A DNA stretch of 64,000 bases from Halobellus clavatus (GTDB taxonomy: Archaea; Halobacteriota; Halobacteria; Halobacteriales; Haloferacaceae), in assembly GCF_900107195.1 (NCBI RefSeq), contig NZ_FNPB01000005.1, forward strand, positions 62,001 to 126,000, in the 5' to 3' direction. The translations under genes were made by a program, and so were the position numbers. The notes beneath the pieces were generated by a model. That model was not told the DNA's origin. It did not search any database and worked only from the letters and a program-made list of their open reading frames with translations. Numbering within the stretch: the first letter of the stretch is position 1; every line of letters begins with the position of its first letter. Positions 1 through 8,217 of the stretch are shown piece after piece.

Positions 1-241
1 TGTCGTCGATGACGAGCGAGGCGTTGTGGACTAACTCGATCGCGACCGCGAAGTCGACGGCGACGTCCGGATCACCACCGCACGCTTCGCACGCGAGGAC
101 GGTCACCGCCGGACGGACGCGCTTGCCGCCGGCCAGCGCGACGTGTGCGACCTCTGCGGAGAGTTCCGGCGGATCGACGGCCTCGATGACCTCCTCCAGA
201 CGGTCTTCGACCATCGAGACCCGGCGCTCCAGATACTCCAT
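1..241 (-). CDS. Polyprenyl (isoprenyl) diphosphate synthase, N-terminal part, cut by window edge
   Basis: Reading leftward from an ATG at 241, about 80 codons are present; the remainder lies before base 1. The fragment contains GGKRVRP (residues 38-44), the isopentenyl-diphosphate binding region of short-chain trans-prenyl synthases, and VHNASLVIDD (71-80), which leads into the first Asp-rich DDxxD metal site. In haloarchaea such enzymes make geranylgeranyl or farnesyl diphosphate for ether lipids, carotenoids and quinones. The product chain length cannot be judged because the residues before and in the DDxxD motif are mostly outside the window. Family assignment is firm, exact product is inference. 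Confidence 0.88.
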   Translation of the reverse strand, partial: MEYLERRVSMVEDRLEEVIEAVDPPELSAEVAHVALAGGKRVRPAVTVLACEACGGDPDVAVDFAVAIELVHNASLVIDD

Positions 242-346
242 TACGCGTCGCTGAGGATGGCGCGGCAAAAGAGGTTCCGGAAGCACTCCCGGTTTCGGAC
301 CGGAATCGGGGGTCCGTCGCCCCGGCTGGCGCGGAAGCACCGCGCG

Positions 347-1549
347 TTACTGGCCCGAACCGGGTTGCTCGTCGTCGTCGGGGAGCGAGATCAGGTTTTC
401 GCGGCCCAGGCGGAGTTTGTCGATCCGCCCCTCGTCTGCCATCGTCGACAGGAGCTGTGAGACCTTCGCGTCCGACCAGCCCGTCTCGTCGACGATCGTC
501 GCCTGCTTCATCCGCCCGCCGTTCTGTTCGAGCAGGTGCTCGACGCGCTCCTCGTCGGAGAGCAGCGAGGGATCGATGCGCTCGTCCTCCGCGTCCGCGT
601 CCGCATCGTCTGCTCCACCGGCGGCTTCGCCGGTGCCAGCCGCGGTGGCGGCTTCGGCGCCCCCCGACTCACCTGTCGGTGACGACGCGTCGGCCGCGTC
701 GGACCCGTTCGTCGGTCCGTCCGCCCGCGTGGCCTCCTCTCCGGCCCCGCCGCGGTCGTCTGGCCGCACAGTCCGCTGCCCGCGAAGCGCCCACGCGCCG
801 GCAGCGATCGCGATCGCGACGAGTGCGCCGCCGGCGATCAGGCTCAACGGCAACTGATCCGCCGGGCCGACGGTGGAGTAGACGATCCGGAGGTCGCTGT
901 CGCCCTCGAAGTCCGAGGGCTCGGTGAAGACGATCGCGCTCTCGCGCTGCTGGACGGCGATACTCGTGCTCGTCACGGTGTAGCCATCGGGCGGCCGGAT
1001 CCGAATCGTCTGATCGGCATCGAAGATCGAGAGCCACGTCTGCCGGTCGTCGCTCTCTGCGCCCGGGAGCGAAAACACGTCTTCGAGGACGAGCGTCTCG
1101 TTGTCTCCCTCTTCGAGGAAGTTGGTCCACGTGAACGTGAGCGCGAGCGTCCCGGTCCCGTCTTCGGTGGCGACAGAGCCGCGGTACGTGACGTTCTCGA
1201 TCGCCATCTCCCGTCCGGTCGCCTCACTCGCCTGCTGGCTCAGCGACTCGAACAGCATCACGTCGGGTCCCACGTTCGCCTCCTCGTTCTCGTACCGGGA
1301 CGCGATTCGGCTGAACGCCTGCGTCTCGTTTTCGGTCTCGAGTGGGTATCGCATCTCGACGCGCCAGTACGCGCTCCGATCGGGCCGCAGCGCAATGTCG
1401 ACGCTCGTTCGCGGGAGCGTCGACTCCTCGTCGGTCACCTGCGGCTCGACGGCGGCCCCGTCGGGATCCGCCCCCAGCGCGAGCGCTGGTGCCGGCACGA
1501 TGGCGGCGGCGACGAGGAGGAGGGCCAGCCACGGCGCGGAGGTCCGCAT
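347..1549 (-). CDS. Membrane-anchored winged-helix protein with extracytoplasmic sensor-like domain (copy 1)
   Basis: About 400 residues. Layout seen: N-terminal signal-like hydrophobic stretch (~6-26), a beta-rich extracytoplasmic region (~45-228) with TGREMAIENV and TFTWTNF, one membrane segment (~234-256), a long Gly/Ala/Asp-rich linker (~260-325) and a C-terminal wHTH (~328-390) with GGRMKQ and WSDAKVSQLL, ending in RLGRENLISLPD. The ATG at 1549 is preferred to the in-frame TTG six bases upstream. The predicted topology puts the sensor domain outside and the DNA-binding domain inside, so I infer a one-component transmembrane regulator. A clear paralogue lies at 23651-24913, and the divergent neighbour at 1743 encodes a secreted helical protein, as the paralogue's neighbour does. 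Ligand and targets are unknown. Confidence 0.85.
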   Translation of the reverse strand: MRTSAPWLALLLVAAAIVPAPALALGADPDGAAVEPQVTDEESTLPRTSVDIALRPDRSAYWRVEMRYPLETENETQAFSRIASRYENEEANVGPDVMLFESLSQQASEATGREMAIENVTYRGSVATEDGTGTLALTFTWTNFLEEGDNETLVLEDVFSLPGAESDDRQTWLSIFDADQTIRIRPPDGYTVTSTSIAVQQRESAIVFTEPSDFEGDSDLRIVYSTVGPADQLPLSLIAGGALVAIAIAAGAWALRGQRTVRPDDRGGAGEEATRADGPTNGSDAADASSPTGESGGAEAATAAGTGEAAGGADDADADAEDERIDPSLLSDEERVEHLLEQNGGRMKQATIVDETGWSDAKVSQLLSTMADEGRIDKLRLGRENLISLPDDDEQPGSGQ

Positions 1550-1710
1550 TGGCAAGCAGTCTTCGTGGAACGCTCAAAACCCTTTCCATCACGCCACTGT
1601 CCGCCGATGCTTAGCGCGAAACCCGATCTGAGAGTCGGGCCACAGTCGTTGTGGGACCCCTCTCCTGTCAGGTGATATTGACGATCGCGCGGGATTCCGG
1701 AATGACCTCG

Positions 1711-1719
1711 TTTTTTGTA
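1711..1719 (+). promoter_or_regulatory. TATA-like element of the secreted protein gene at 1743
   Basis: A T-rich stretch followed by GTAA is centred about 28 nt upstream of the ATG at 1743, the spacing expected for a leaderless haloarchaeal transcript. No Shine-Dalgarno is seen. Confidence 0.5.
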
Positions 1720-1742
1720 ACGGCCGGCTGTATCTCCCGGAT

Positions 1743-3125
1743 ATGCGTGCCGTCCCGCTTACGCTCGCCGTCCTCCTCCTCGTCTCGGCGGTCGCTGGAA
1801 GCGGCCCAGCGCTCGCGCCGAACGGTCCGCCACAGCAGGTGGCTCAGGGACCGTCTCCCGACGCCGCTCTGACGCCGGCGGCCCCCGATTCGACGCCGGC
1901 GCTCGGAGCCTCGGGCGCGTCCGGTCCCCCGAATGCACAACTTTCAGGCCCCAGTGGCCCGTCCGAGCGGCTGATCAACGTCCTCGCGGTGCCCGACGGC
2001 GAGGCGACGCGGAGCACGCTCGAGACCGAGTACGTCGAACTGGGGAGCGGCCTCGGGTTCTCCGCCGACGTGACGGACGTCCGCTTGCGGACCGAGTCGG
2101 TCATCGAGCGTGTCGACGCCACAGAGACCCGCGAGGCCCGGCAGCGCTACTTGCTCCAGGCAGTCAGCGGGGTGGAACAGCGTGTGGTCGCCCTCCGCTC
2201 CCGCCAGCGGCAAGCCTTCACCGCGTACGGGCAGGGTGAGCTCCCGCCTCGGCAGTTGCTCTACGAACTCGCCCTGATCGACGCCGAGGCACGCGAACTC
2301 GAAGAGCGACGCAGTCGGCTGCAGACGCTCGCTCGCTCGACCTCGGGGTTCAGCATCTCCGCCTCCCGCTTCGGGAACATCGAACTCGAACTGAACACGC
2401 TGACCGGTCCTGTTCGGGGGTACGCGGCCGCCGTCCTCCGCGGTGAAGCGACCGCCGGTCGCTTCTTCGTCCAGACGGGGTCGAACAGCGTCGCGCTCGC
2501 GGTCATCCGCGACGGGACGTACGTCCGTGAGGTGTACCGAGGCTCGCTCCGCGGTGAGAACAGCAACTCGTTCTCGCTCGCCGAGGCCGTCAACGCCACC
2601 GAACAGGCGTATCCGACCGTGGCCGACCTCCGCCTCCGCGACGACACCCTGGGGAATCCTGATAGTGACAGCGCGCGCGTCACGATCGAGCACCGCCGCG
2701 GTCGACTCGTCGCCTTCGTCGACAGCGGGAGCAAGCGCGTCTTCCAGGAGTACCAGTACCGGCCGATCGATCAGGTGGTCACTAGGTCGCCGGCCTCGGC
2801 GACCAGAGACGCGATGACCCTGACGGCGCACCGGACGTATCCCGGCGGTCCCGTCAGACTCCAGCTCAACAGTACGGAGACCGGTGAGCCGATCGACGCC
2901 CAGATCACGGTCGGACCGGCCGGCGGCCGAAGCACCGTGGTCGGGCAGACCGGGCCGGACGGGTCGCTGTGGACGCTGGCACCGAACGGCAGCTACCAGG
3001 TGACCGCGATCGACGGGAGCGCGGTCGTCATCCTCTCGGTCCAGCCGACCTCCACGCCGGCGGTCTACGGAACGCGCAACGAGAGCAACGGGACCGGCAC
3101 GGCGACTCCCGAGCGTTCGGCGTAA
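1743..3125 (+). CDS. Secreted helical/beta protein of unknown function, partner of wHTH copy 1
   Basis: 460 residues. A Sec-type signal peptide is evident (MRAVPLTLAVLLLVSAVAGS) followed by a Pro/Ala/Gly-rich stretch to ~75. Residues ~120-198 are charged and heptad-like (many Arg/Glu/Leu), suggesting an extracellular coiled coil; residues ~205-350 look beta-rich, and ~375-440 resemble a small Ig/carboxypeptidase-regulatory-like domain (GEPIDAQITVGPAG, GPDGSLWTLAPNGSYQVTA). The C-terminus is Thr/Asn/Gly-rich. No transmembrane anchor is obvious at the C-terminus. It is divergent from the wHTH gene at 347-1549. The helical segment can be aligned without gaps to that of the protein at 25038-26075, which accompanies the wHTH paralogue. 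Function unknown; a surface partner or sensor input is inference. Confidence 0.8.
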   Translation: MRAVPLTLAVLLLVSAVAGSGPALAPNGPPQQVAQGPSPDAALTPAAPDSTPALGASGASGPPNAQLSGPSGPSERLINVLAVPDGEATRSTLETEYVELGSGLGFSADVTDVRLRTESVIERVDATETREARQRYLLQAVSGVEQRVVALRSRQRQAFTAYGQGELPPRQLLYELALIDAEARELEERRSRLQTLARSTSGFSISASRFGNIELELNTLTGPVRGYAAAVLRGEATAGRFFVQTGSNSVALAVIRDGTYVREVYRGSLRGENSNSFSLAEAVNATEQAYPTVADLRLRDDTLGNPDSDSARVTIEHRRGRLVAFVDSGSKRVFQEYQYRPIDQVVTRSPASATRDAMTLTAHRTYPGGPVRLQLNSTETGEPIDAQITVGPAGGRSTVVGQTGPDGSLWTLAPNGSYQVTAIDGSAVVILSVQPTSTPAVYGTRNESNGTGTATPERSA

Positions 3126-3188
3126 CACTCCGGTTCCGCGGTCGCGAGGGTCCGAGCCTTCTTATCAGATGAGGCGACCAGCCCCGCT

Positions 3189-3683
3189 ATGACTTCCCGA
3201 GCCTCGGCCCCGGTGGTCGGCGTCGCGCTGCTCCTGCTCGTCGGTGTCGGCCTCGGCGGCGTCGTCGCCGCGGGAGCGGAGGCCGTGCTGACGGCTACGG
3301 GTGGATCCTCCGGGACCGCCGCCTCGTCCGATGATGGACCGCGGACGATCGGGCTCTCGCTCACGCTCGATACCGACACCGTCTCGCTGACTCACGAGGC
3401 GGGCCCGGCGCTCGAACTGGCGGCGCTCGAACTACGTGTGACTGTGGACGGCGTTCCGCTCCGGCATCAGCCGCCGGTCCCCTTCTTCGCGGCCAGGGGG
3501 TTCCGAGCGGGGCCGACCGGGCCGTTCAACGTCGCCAGCGACGGCGTCTGGTCGGCCGGCGAGACCGGGTCGTTCCGCCTGGCAACGACGAACGCGCCGC
3601 GAGTGGCGCCGGGGCGGACGGTGGCGGTCACGGTGTCCGTCGGGGGGAGACGTGTGAGTCGCGTGCGCGGGGTCGTCGACTGA
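3189..3683 (+). CDS. Pilin/archaellin-like N-terminal domain protein
   Basis: 164 residues. The N-terminus (RASAPVVGVALLLLVGVG) matches the pattern of haloarchaeal type IV pilins: a short basic leader, then a hydrophobic helix cut by a PibD-type prepilin peptidase. The remainder is a beta-rich extracellular domain without Cys. The gene follows the secreted protein gene by 63 bp on the same strand. By family knowledge such proteins assemble into adhesion pili or act as minor pilins; no pilus assembly ATPase or peptidase is nearby, so which role applies is unknown. Confidence 0.65.
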   Translation: MTSRASAPVVGVALLLLVGVGLGGVVAAGAEAVLTATGGSSGTAASSDDGPRTIGLSLTLDTDTVSLTHEAGPALELAALELRVTVDGVPLRHQPPVPFFAARGFRAGPTGPFNVASDGVWSAGETGSFRLATTNAPRVAPGRTVAVTVSVGGRRVSRVRGVVD

Positions 3684-3737
3684 CTCGGCCCCCTGGCTGC
3701 TCGTCGACCGACGTGGTCGCGTCCGCTCCGGGCCGGC

Positions 3738-4361
3738 TCACTCCTCAGGCGCACGGGCGATCGTCGTGATCGCTCGTGGACTTCCCGGGTAGGCCTGCTG
3801 GATGTGGTGCTCGATGTCGACGAACCCGGCCTCCTCGAACATCCGCTGGGCCTCGGTCTCGTCGTAGAACAACATAATCGCGTCCGCGAGTTCCTGGAAG
3901 ACCCGGCTGTTCGGGTAGTCCGGGCCGACCACCAGAACGCGATGGCCGGGCTTGACGACCCGCCGGAACTCCGCTAAGGCGTCGACGGGGTTCGGCCAGT
4001 ACTCGATCGACCCGGACGACCAGACGACGTCGAACGCGTCGTCGGCGAAGGGCAGGCGCTCCGCGTCGCCGCGGTAGAACCGCACCTTCTCCCGGGTGCC
4101 GAACTTCTCGAACGCCTTCTCCATCTGGTGACGGCTCTGATCGAGCCCGTGGATGTTGTCGGTGTAGCGGAGCAGCCCTTCGGTCGCGAAACCGGTGCCG
4201 CAGCCGACGTCGAGGACGCGGTCGCCCTGCTCGATGGCGAGCCATTCCAGCGCCGCGTCGCGCATCTCCTCGTTCCAGATGAAGGGGTTGATCTGGTCGT
4301 ATACCTTCGAGAGGTACTTGTAGAACAGGCGCGCATTGGCCTTGTCTTCGAGGACTCCCAT
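3738..4361 (-). CDS. Class I SAM-dependent methyltransferase, possibly quinone biosynthesis
   Basis: 207 residues. Motif I is LDVGCGTGFAT (~50-60), followed by the acidic end of strand 2 (HGLDQS), DAERLPFADDAFDVVWSSGSIEYW and a post-motif VVKPGHRVLVVGP: a complete methyltransferase_11-type fold. The N-terminus (FYKYLSKVYDQINPFIW) resembles MPBQ/MSBQ methyltransferases of plastoquinone/tocopherol synthesis and UbiE-like enzymes, so menaquinone ring methylation is a reasonable guess but not shown. It is convergent with the pilin-like gene and divergent from the ATP synthase operon. Confidence 0.75.
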   Translation of the reverse strand: MGVLEDKANARLFYKYLSKVYDQINPFIWNEEMRDAALEWLAIEQGDRVLDVGCGTGFATEGLLRYTDNIHGLDQSRHQMEKAFEKFGTREKVRFYRGDAERLPFADDAFDVVWSSGSIEYWPNPVDALAEFRRVVKPGHRVLVVGPDYPNSRVFQELADAIMLFYDETEAQRMFEEAGFVDIEHHIQQAYPGSPRAITTIARAPEE

Positions 4362-4530
4362 CGCGCGGTTGTACGGACGGGGGAAGCATAACGGTGCGGA
4401 TCCGAGTGCACCGAGGTGCCACTTCGAGGCGTTGTCGATCGGACGTCTGCGACGGGGCCCGAGGGACGTCCTCCAACTGGCGTGCTATGCCCTCACACGG
4501 CCGTCGCTGGCCGGGGAGTTCCGCAAACAC

Positions 4531-4538
4531 CTTATACG
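4531..4538 (+). promoter_or_regulatory. TATA box of the ATP synthase operon
   Basis: CTTATACG is centred about 34 nt before the atpH ATG at 4569, in an otherwise GC-rich region. This predicts a transcript with a leader of only a few bases. It is the only good promoter candidate upstream of the atpH-I pair. Confidence 0.6.
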
Positions 4539-4568
4539 CCGCTTGCGCAAGGTTTCGGTGATACGAGT

Positions 4569-4901
4569 ATGCCGAGACCAGAGGTTCTCGAACGGATCAA
4601 AACGGCCGAATCCGAAGCCGACGAGATCGTCGCGGAGGCGGAAGCAGACCGCGACGAGCGAATCGAGGAGGCGCGTCGGGAGGCCGAGGAGATCCGCAGC
4701 GACGCAGAAGCTGAGGCGGACGAGTACGAGGCGGAGCGACTCGCAGAGGCTCGCGAGGAGATCGAAGCCGAGCGCGAGGAACTCGTCGAGGAGGGCAGAG
4801 CCGAACGGAAGGAACTGGTCGCGTCCGCCGAAGAGAACGCCGACGAGGCGGTCGAATACGCGATCAGTCAGTTCGAGGAGGCGGTAAATGCTCAGACCTG
4901 A
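4569..4901 (+). CDS. atpH: A-type ATP synthase subunit H (peripheral stalk)
   Basis: 110 residues, almost entirely a charged coiled coil rich in Glu, Ala and Arg (for example EADEIVAEAEADRDERIEE), the expected form of AhaH, which pairs with subunit E in the peripheral stalk. The ATG at 4569 (MPRPEVLERIK) is chosen because it lies ~30 bp after the TATA box; the open frame extends upstream without function. It is the first gene of the operon and overlaps atpI by 14 bp, so translation is probably coupled. Confidence 0.92.
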   Translation: MPRPEVLERIKTAESEADEIVAEAEADRDERIEEARREAEEIRSDAEAEADEYEAERLAEAREEIEAEREELVEEGRAERKELVASAEENADEAVEYAISQFEEAVNAQT

Positions 4902-7146
4902 GCAGATGAGCAAGGTTTCGGTGACGGGATCAAAGGCCGTGATGAACGAGGTCGTCGAGACCGCGCACGGTCTGAATCTCCTGCACGTCACCGAGTACGA
5001 CGGTTCCTGGGAGGGCTTCGAACCGGGCGATCCCGTCGAGGGCGCCGAGGAGTCTTCCGAACGGCTCGTCACCGTGCGGTCGCTCGAGAGCATCCTCGAC
5101 GTCGACAGCGAAGACGCCGGCCCGACCCGGATTGTCACCGACGACGCGATCGAAGCGGAACTCGAAGAGATTCGGACCCGCGTCAACGACCTCGACGACC
5201 GGCGCGGCGATCTCCGCCAGGAGATCCGCGACATCGAAGACCAGATCGAGTCGATCGATCCGTTCGTCGATCTCGGAATCGACCTCGACCTGCTGTGGGG
5301 GTACGACACGCTGCAGGTGGCCGTCGGTGAGGGCGACCGCGACGCCATCGAACGCGCGATCGTCGACGCCGAGGACCTCCGCTCACACGAGATCTTCGCC
5401 GGCGAGGACGTCCTCGGGATCTTCGCGTCCCCCACGAGCGACGCCGACCCCGACGCACTGACGGACGCGCTGGTCAGTGCGGACTTCTCGTCGTACGAAA
5501 TCCCCCAGGTCGACGGCACCCCGAGCGAGTACAAGAAAGAACTCGAACACGAGAAACAGCAGCTCGAATCGGAGCTCTCGACGGTCGAGAACGAGCTCGA
5601 ATCCGAGAAGGTGGAGGCTGCGGGCTTCCTCCTGGCTGCCGAGGAGAAGCTCTCGATCGACGTCCAGAAGACCGAGGCGCCGCTGTCGTTCGCGACCACC
5701 GAGAACGCGTTCATCGCCGAGGGGTGGATCCCTTCGGAACGCTACACCGAATTCAAGGGCGCGATCAAAGACGAGGTCGGCGAACACGTCGAGATCGAGG
5801 AACTCGAGCGCGCGACGTTCTCGAAGGACGGGACCGACCACGTTCGTGAGGACGTCCCCGCCGGCGGTGCCGGTGGCGTCGAGTCGCCGGCGGCCGCCGA
5901 CGGCGGTGCTGCTGACGCCGACGCGCGTGCGGACGGCGGCAGCACGGTCGTGATGGCCGACGACGAACCGCCGACCGTCCAAGACAATCCCGGTGCGGTC
6001 AGGCCGTTCGAACTCCTCGTGCAGGCGGTGAACCGGCCGAGCTACTACGAGTTCGACCCGACAGTCATTCTCTTTCTCACGTTCCCGGCGTTCTTCGGGT
6101 TTATGATCGGGGACCTCGGATACGGGCTCATCTACACCGGCATCGGCTACTACCTCTACACGAACTTCCAGGACCGCCCGGCGTTCCGGAGTATGGGCGG
6201 CGTGACGATCGCGGCCGGACTGTTCACCGTACTGTTCGGCATCCTCTACGGCGAGGTGTTCGGCCTCCACCTGATCGCGACCTACCTCTGGGAGGGGCTC
6301 ATCGGGCTCTCGCACGCCCCGATCGAGAAGGGGCTCTCGCCCGCCGGCATCGACTGGGCCCGCGGTTGGCTCGTCGTGAGCGTCCTGGTCGGCATCTTCC
6401 ACCTCAACGTGGCGTGGATCTTCGGGTTCTTCGAGGACCTCGAGCTCCACGATCTCCAGCACGCAGTCTACGAGAACGCCTCGTGGATTCTGATGATGAA
6501 CGGACTCTGGGTGTGGGTGTTCAGCGACGCGCTCCGCTCTGTCGCTCCCGAATTCCTCTACACCACGTTCTCCAGTGAGGGCGTTCTCCCGCTCGGGTTC
6601 AACGGCTTCCCGGCGATGGAGCTGTTCACCATCCCGGGCGTCGGTCCGTTCACGCTCCCGCTCTTGATCTTCCTCGTCGGCCTCGTGCTCCTCGCCTACG
6701 GCGAACCGATCGAGGCCGTCGAGTTCCTGAACGTGCTCGTGAACGTGCTGTCGTACACGCGCCTCGCGGCCGTGCTACTCGCGAAGGCGGGGATGGCCTT
6801 TACGGTCAATCTCCTGTTCTTCGGCGTCTTCGCGACCGAATCGGCCGAGGGAGCCGAGTGGCACTTCGGCCTCGGTCATATGCCGCACGTTGGCGACACC
6901 TACCACGGCCACGAGGTCACCGAGATCCTGTTCGGCGGCCTCGTTCACGGCGACGCCGCGACGATCCTGATCGGACTCGTCGTGCTCCTGTTCGGCCACC
7001 TGCTCGTCCTGGCGCTCGGCGTCACGAGTGCCGGTCTGCAGGCGGTCCGTCTCGAGTACGTCGAGTTCTTCAACAAGTTCTTCGAGGGCGGCGGTCGGGA
7101 GTACGAACCCTTCGGCTACGACCGGCGGTTCACCACTGAGGACTGA
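4888..7146 (+). CDS. atpI: A-type ATP synthase subunit I (membrane stator, proton channel)
   Basis: 752 residues. The N-terminal half (1-~370) is a cytoplasmic, coiled-coil-containing stalk anchor with an Ala/Gly/Asp-rich insertion near 329-350; the C-terminal half has about eight membrane segments. The conserved channel arginine is visible in LSYTRLAA (Arg625), which faces the Glu of subunit K during proton transfer. The protein corresponds to subunit a of V/A-ATPases. It overlaps atpH and is separated from atpK by 227 bp. Confidence 0.95.
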   Translation: MLRPEQMSKVSVTGSKAVMNEVVETAHGLNLLHVTEYDGSWEGFEPGDPVEGAEESSERLVTVRSLESILDVDSEDAGPTRIVTDDAIEAELEEIRTRVNDLDDRRGDLRQEIRDIEDQIESIDPFVDLGIDLDLLWGYDTLQVAVGEGDRDAIERAIVDAEDLRSHEIFAGEDVLGIFASPTSDADPDALTDALVSADFSSYEIPQVDGTPSEYKKELEHEKQQLESELSTVENELESEKVEAAGFLLAAEEKLSIDVQKTEAPLSFATTENAFIAEGWIPSERYTEFKGAIKDEVGEHVEIEELERATFSKDGTDHVREDVPAGGAGGVESPAAADGGAADADARADGGSTVVMADDEPPTVQDNPGAVRPFELLVQAVNRPSYYEFDPTVILFLTFPAFFGFMIGDLGYGLIYTGIGYYLYTNFQDRPAFRSMGGVTIAAGLFTVLFGILYGEVFGLHLIATYLWEGLIGLSHAPIEKGLSPAGIDWARGWLVVSVLVGIFHLNVAWIFGFFEDLELHDLQHAVYENASWILMMNGLWVWVFSDALRSVAPEFLYTTFSSEGVLPLGFNGFPAMELFTIPGVGPFTLPLLIFLVGLVLLAYGEPIEAVEFLNVLVNVLSYTRLAAVLLAKAGMAFTVNLLFFGVFATESAEGAEWHFGLGHMPHVGDTYHGHEVTEILFGGLVHGDAATILIGLVVLLFGHLLVLALGVTSAGLQAVRLEYVEFFNKFFEGGGREYEPFGYDRRFTTED

Positions 7147-7306
7147 GCCGGGTCTCCTCGACCTCCCGCCGGCCCGCTCTCCAATCGGCGTCCCGAAATC
7201 GCCGGATATTGCTCAGGCCGCGGGCCCGAACAGCCGACTCTCTGATCGGACGAATACCGGCGAATGCGGCTGTTTCGCACGGATTCTGGCGAGTTAGTTT
7301 GGGAAC

Positions 7307-7313
7307 CTTTAAG
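7307..7313 (+). promoter_or_regulatory. Candidate internal promoter before atpK
   Basis: CTTTAAG lies in the 227-bp gap between atpI and atpK, about 65 bp before the atpK ATG, and would give a leader of roughly 35-40 nt. Proteolipid is needed in many copies per complex, so an extra promoter here would make sense; this is inference from position and AT content only. Confidence 0.35.
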
Positions 7314-7373
7314 AGTCGTCTCTGTCCAATAACGCACGTTCGGAGACGACTGATCAAGTCGAAATTCAAGACA

Positions 7374-7613
7374 ATGTTCGAAGTACTCCTACAGCAGACC
7401 CAGGCAGCCGCACCAGCTATCGAACCGTCCGCCGCCGCCGCACTCGCGCTCGGCCTCGCCGCCTTCGGCGCAGGCTATGCGGAGCGCGGAATCGGCGCCG
7501 CCGCGATGGGCGCCATCGCCGAGGACGACAGCCTCTTCGTCAACGGTCTGATTCTGACAGTCCTTCCGGAGACGCTCGTCATCCTCGCGCTCGTCGGGTT
7601 CTTCCTGATCTAA
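7374..7613 (+). CDS. atpK: A-type ATP synthase subunit K (proteolipid c ring)
   Basis: 79 residues forming one helical hairpin: a Gly/Ala-rich first helix (LALGLAAFGAGYAERGIGAA) and a second helix with the ion-carrying Glu66 in LPETLVILAL. This is the single-hairpin size class, so the ring carries one Glu per hairpin. The ATG at 7374 gives the usual short N-terminus; upstream codons in frame are not conserved-looking. The Gln-rich Na+-binding pattern of Na+-type rings is not seen, consistent with a proton-driven enzyme. Confidence 0.95.
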   Translation: MFEVLLQQTQAAAPAIEPSAAAALALGLAAFGAGYAERGIGAAAMGAIAEDDSLFVNGLILTVLPETLVILALVGFFLI

Positions 7614-7635
7614 GCGCTCTCCGCTCTTTCCATCA

Positions 7636-8217
7636 ATGAGTTTGGACAACGTCGTTGAAGATATCCGAGACGAAGCCCGCGCGCGTGCAGAAGAGATACG
7701 TGAGCAGGGTGAACACCGCGCCGAGGAGATCATCGAGACGGCCGAGACCGACGCCGACGAGCTCCTCGAGGCCCGGAAGGAAGACGTCGAGCGCCAGATC
7801 GAGCAGGAACGCGAACGGGCGCTCTCGAGCGCGAAACTCGAGGCGAAACAAGAGCGCCTCGAAGCTCGCCGCGACGTCCTCGAAGACGTTCGATCGCGGG
7901 TCGAAGACGAGCTCGTCGACCTCCCCCGAGAACGCCGCGAGGCGCTGACGCGCTCGCTGCTCGAAGACGCCGCGCCGGAGTTCGAAGGCGAGGAGTCGGT
8001 GGCGGTCTACGGTCGCGCCTCGGACGAAGAACTACTCGAGGACCTCCTCGAGGACTACGACGACTTCGAGTACGCCGGTGAGTACGAGTGTCTCGGCGGC
8101 GTCGTCGTCGAGGGCACCGACTCCCGCGTGCGGGTGAACAACACCTTCGACTCGGTGCTATCGAGCGTCTGGGAGGACAACCTCAAGAACGTGAGCGAAC
8201 TACTGTTCGACCAATGA
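7636..8217 (+). CDS. atpE: A-type ATP synthase subunit E (peripheral stalk)
   Basis: 193 residues. The first ~100 form a long charged helix (DEARARAEEIREQGEHRAEE) that pairs with subunit H; the rest is the globular domain that binds the top of the A3B3 head, ending SVWEDNLKNVSELLFDQ. Its stop codon overlaps the atpC start in an ATGA, indicating coupled translation. Confidence 0.94.
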   Translation: MSLDNVVEDIRDEARARAEEIREQGEHRAEEIIETAETDADELLEARKEDVERQIEQERERALSSAKLEAKQERLEARRDVLEDVRSRVEDELVDLPRERREALTRSLLEDAAPEFEGEESVAVYGRASDEELLEDLLEDYDDFEYAGEYECLGGVVVEGTDSRVRVNNTFDSVLSSVWEDNLKNVSELLFDQ

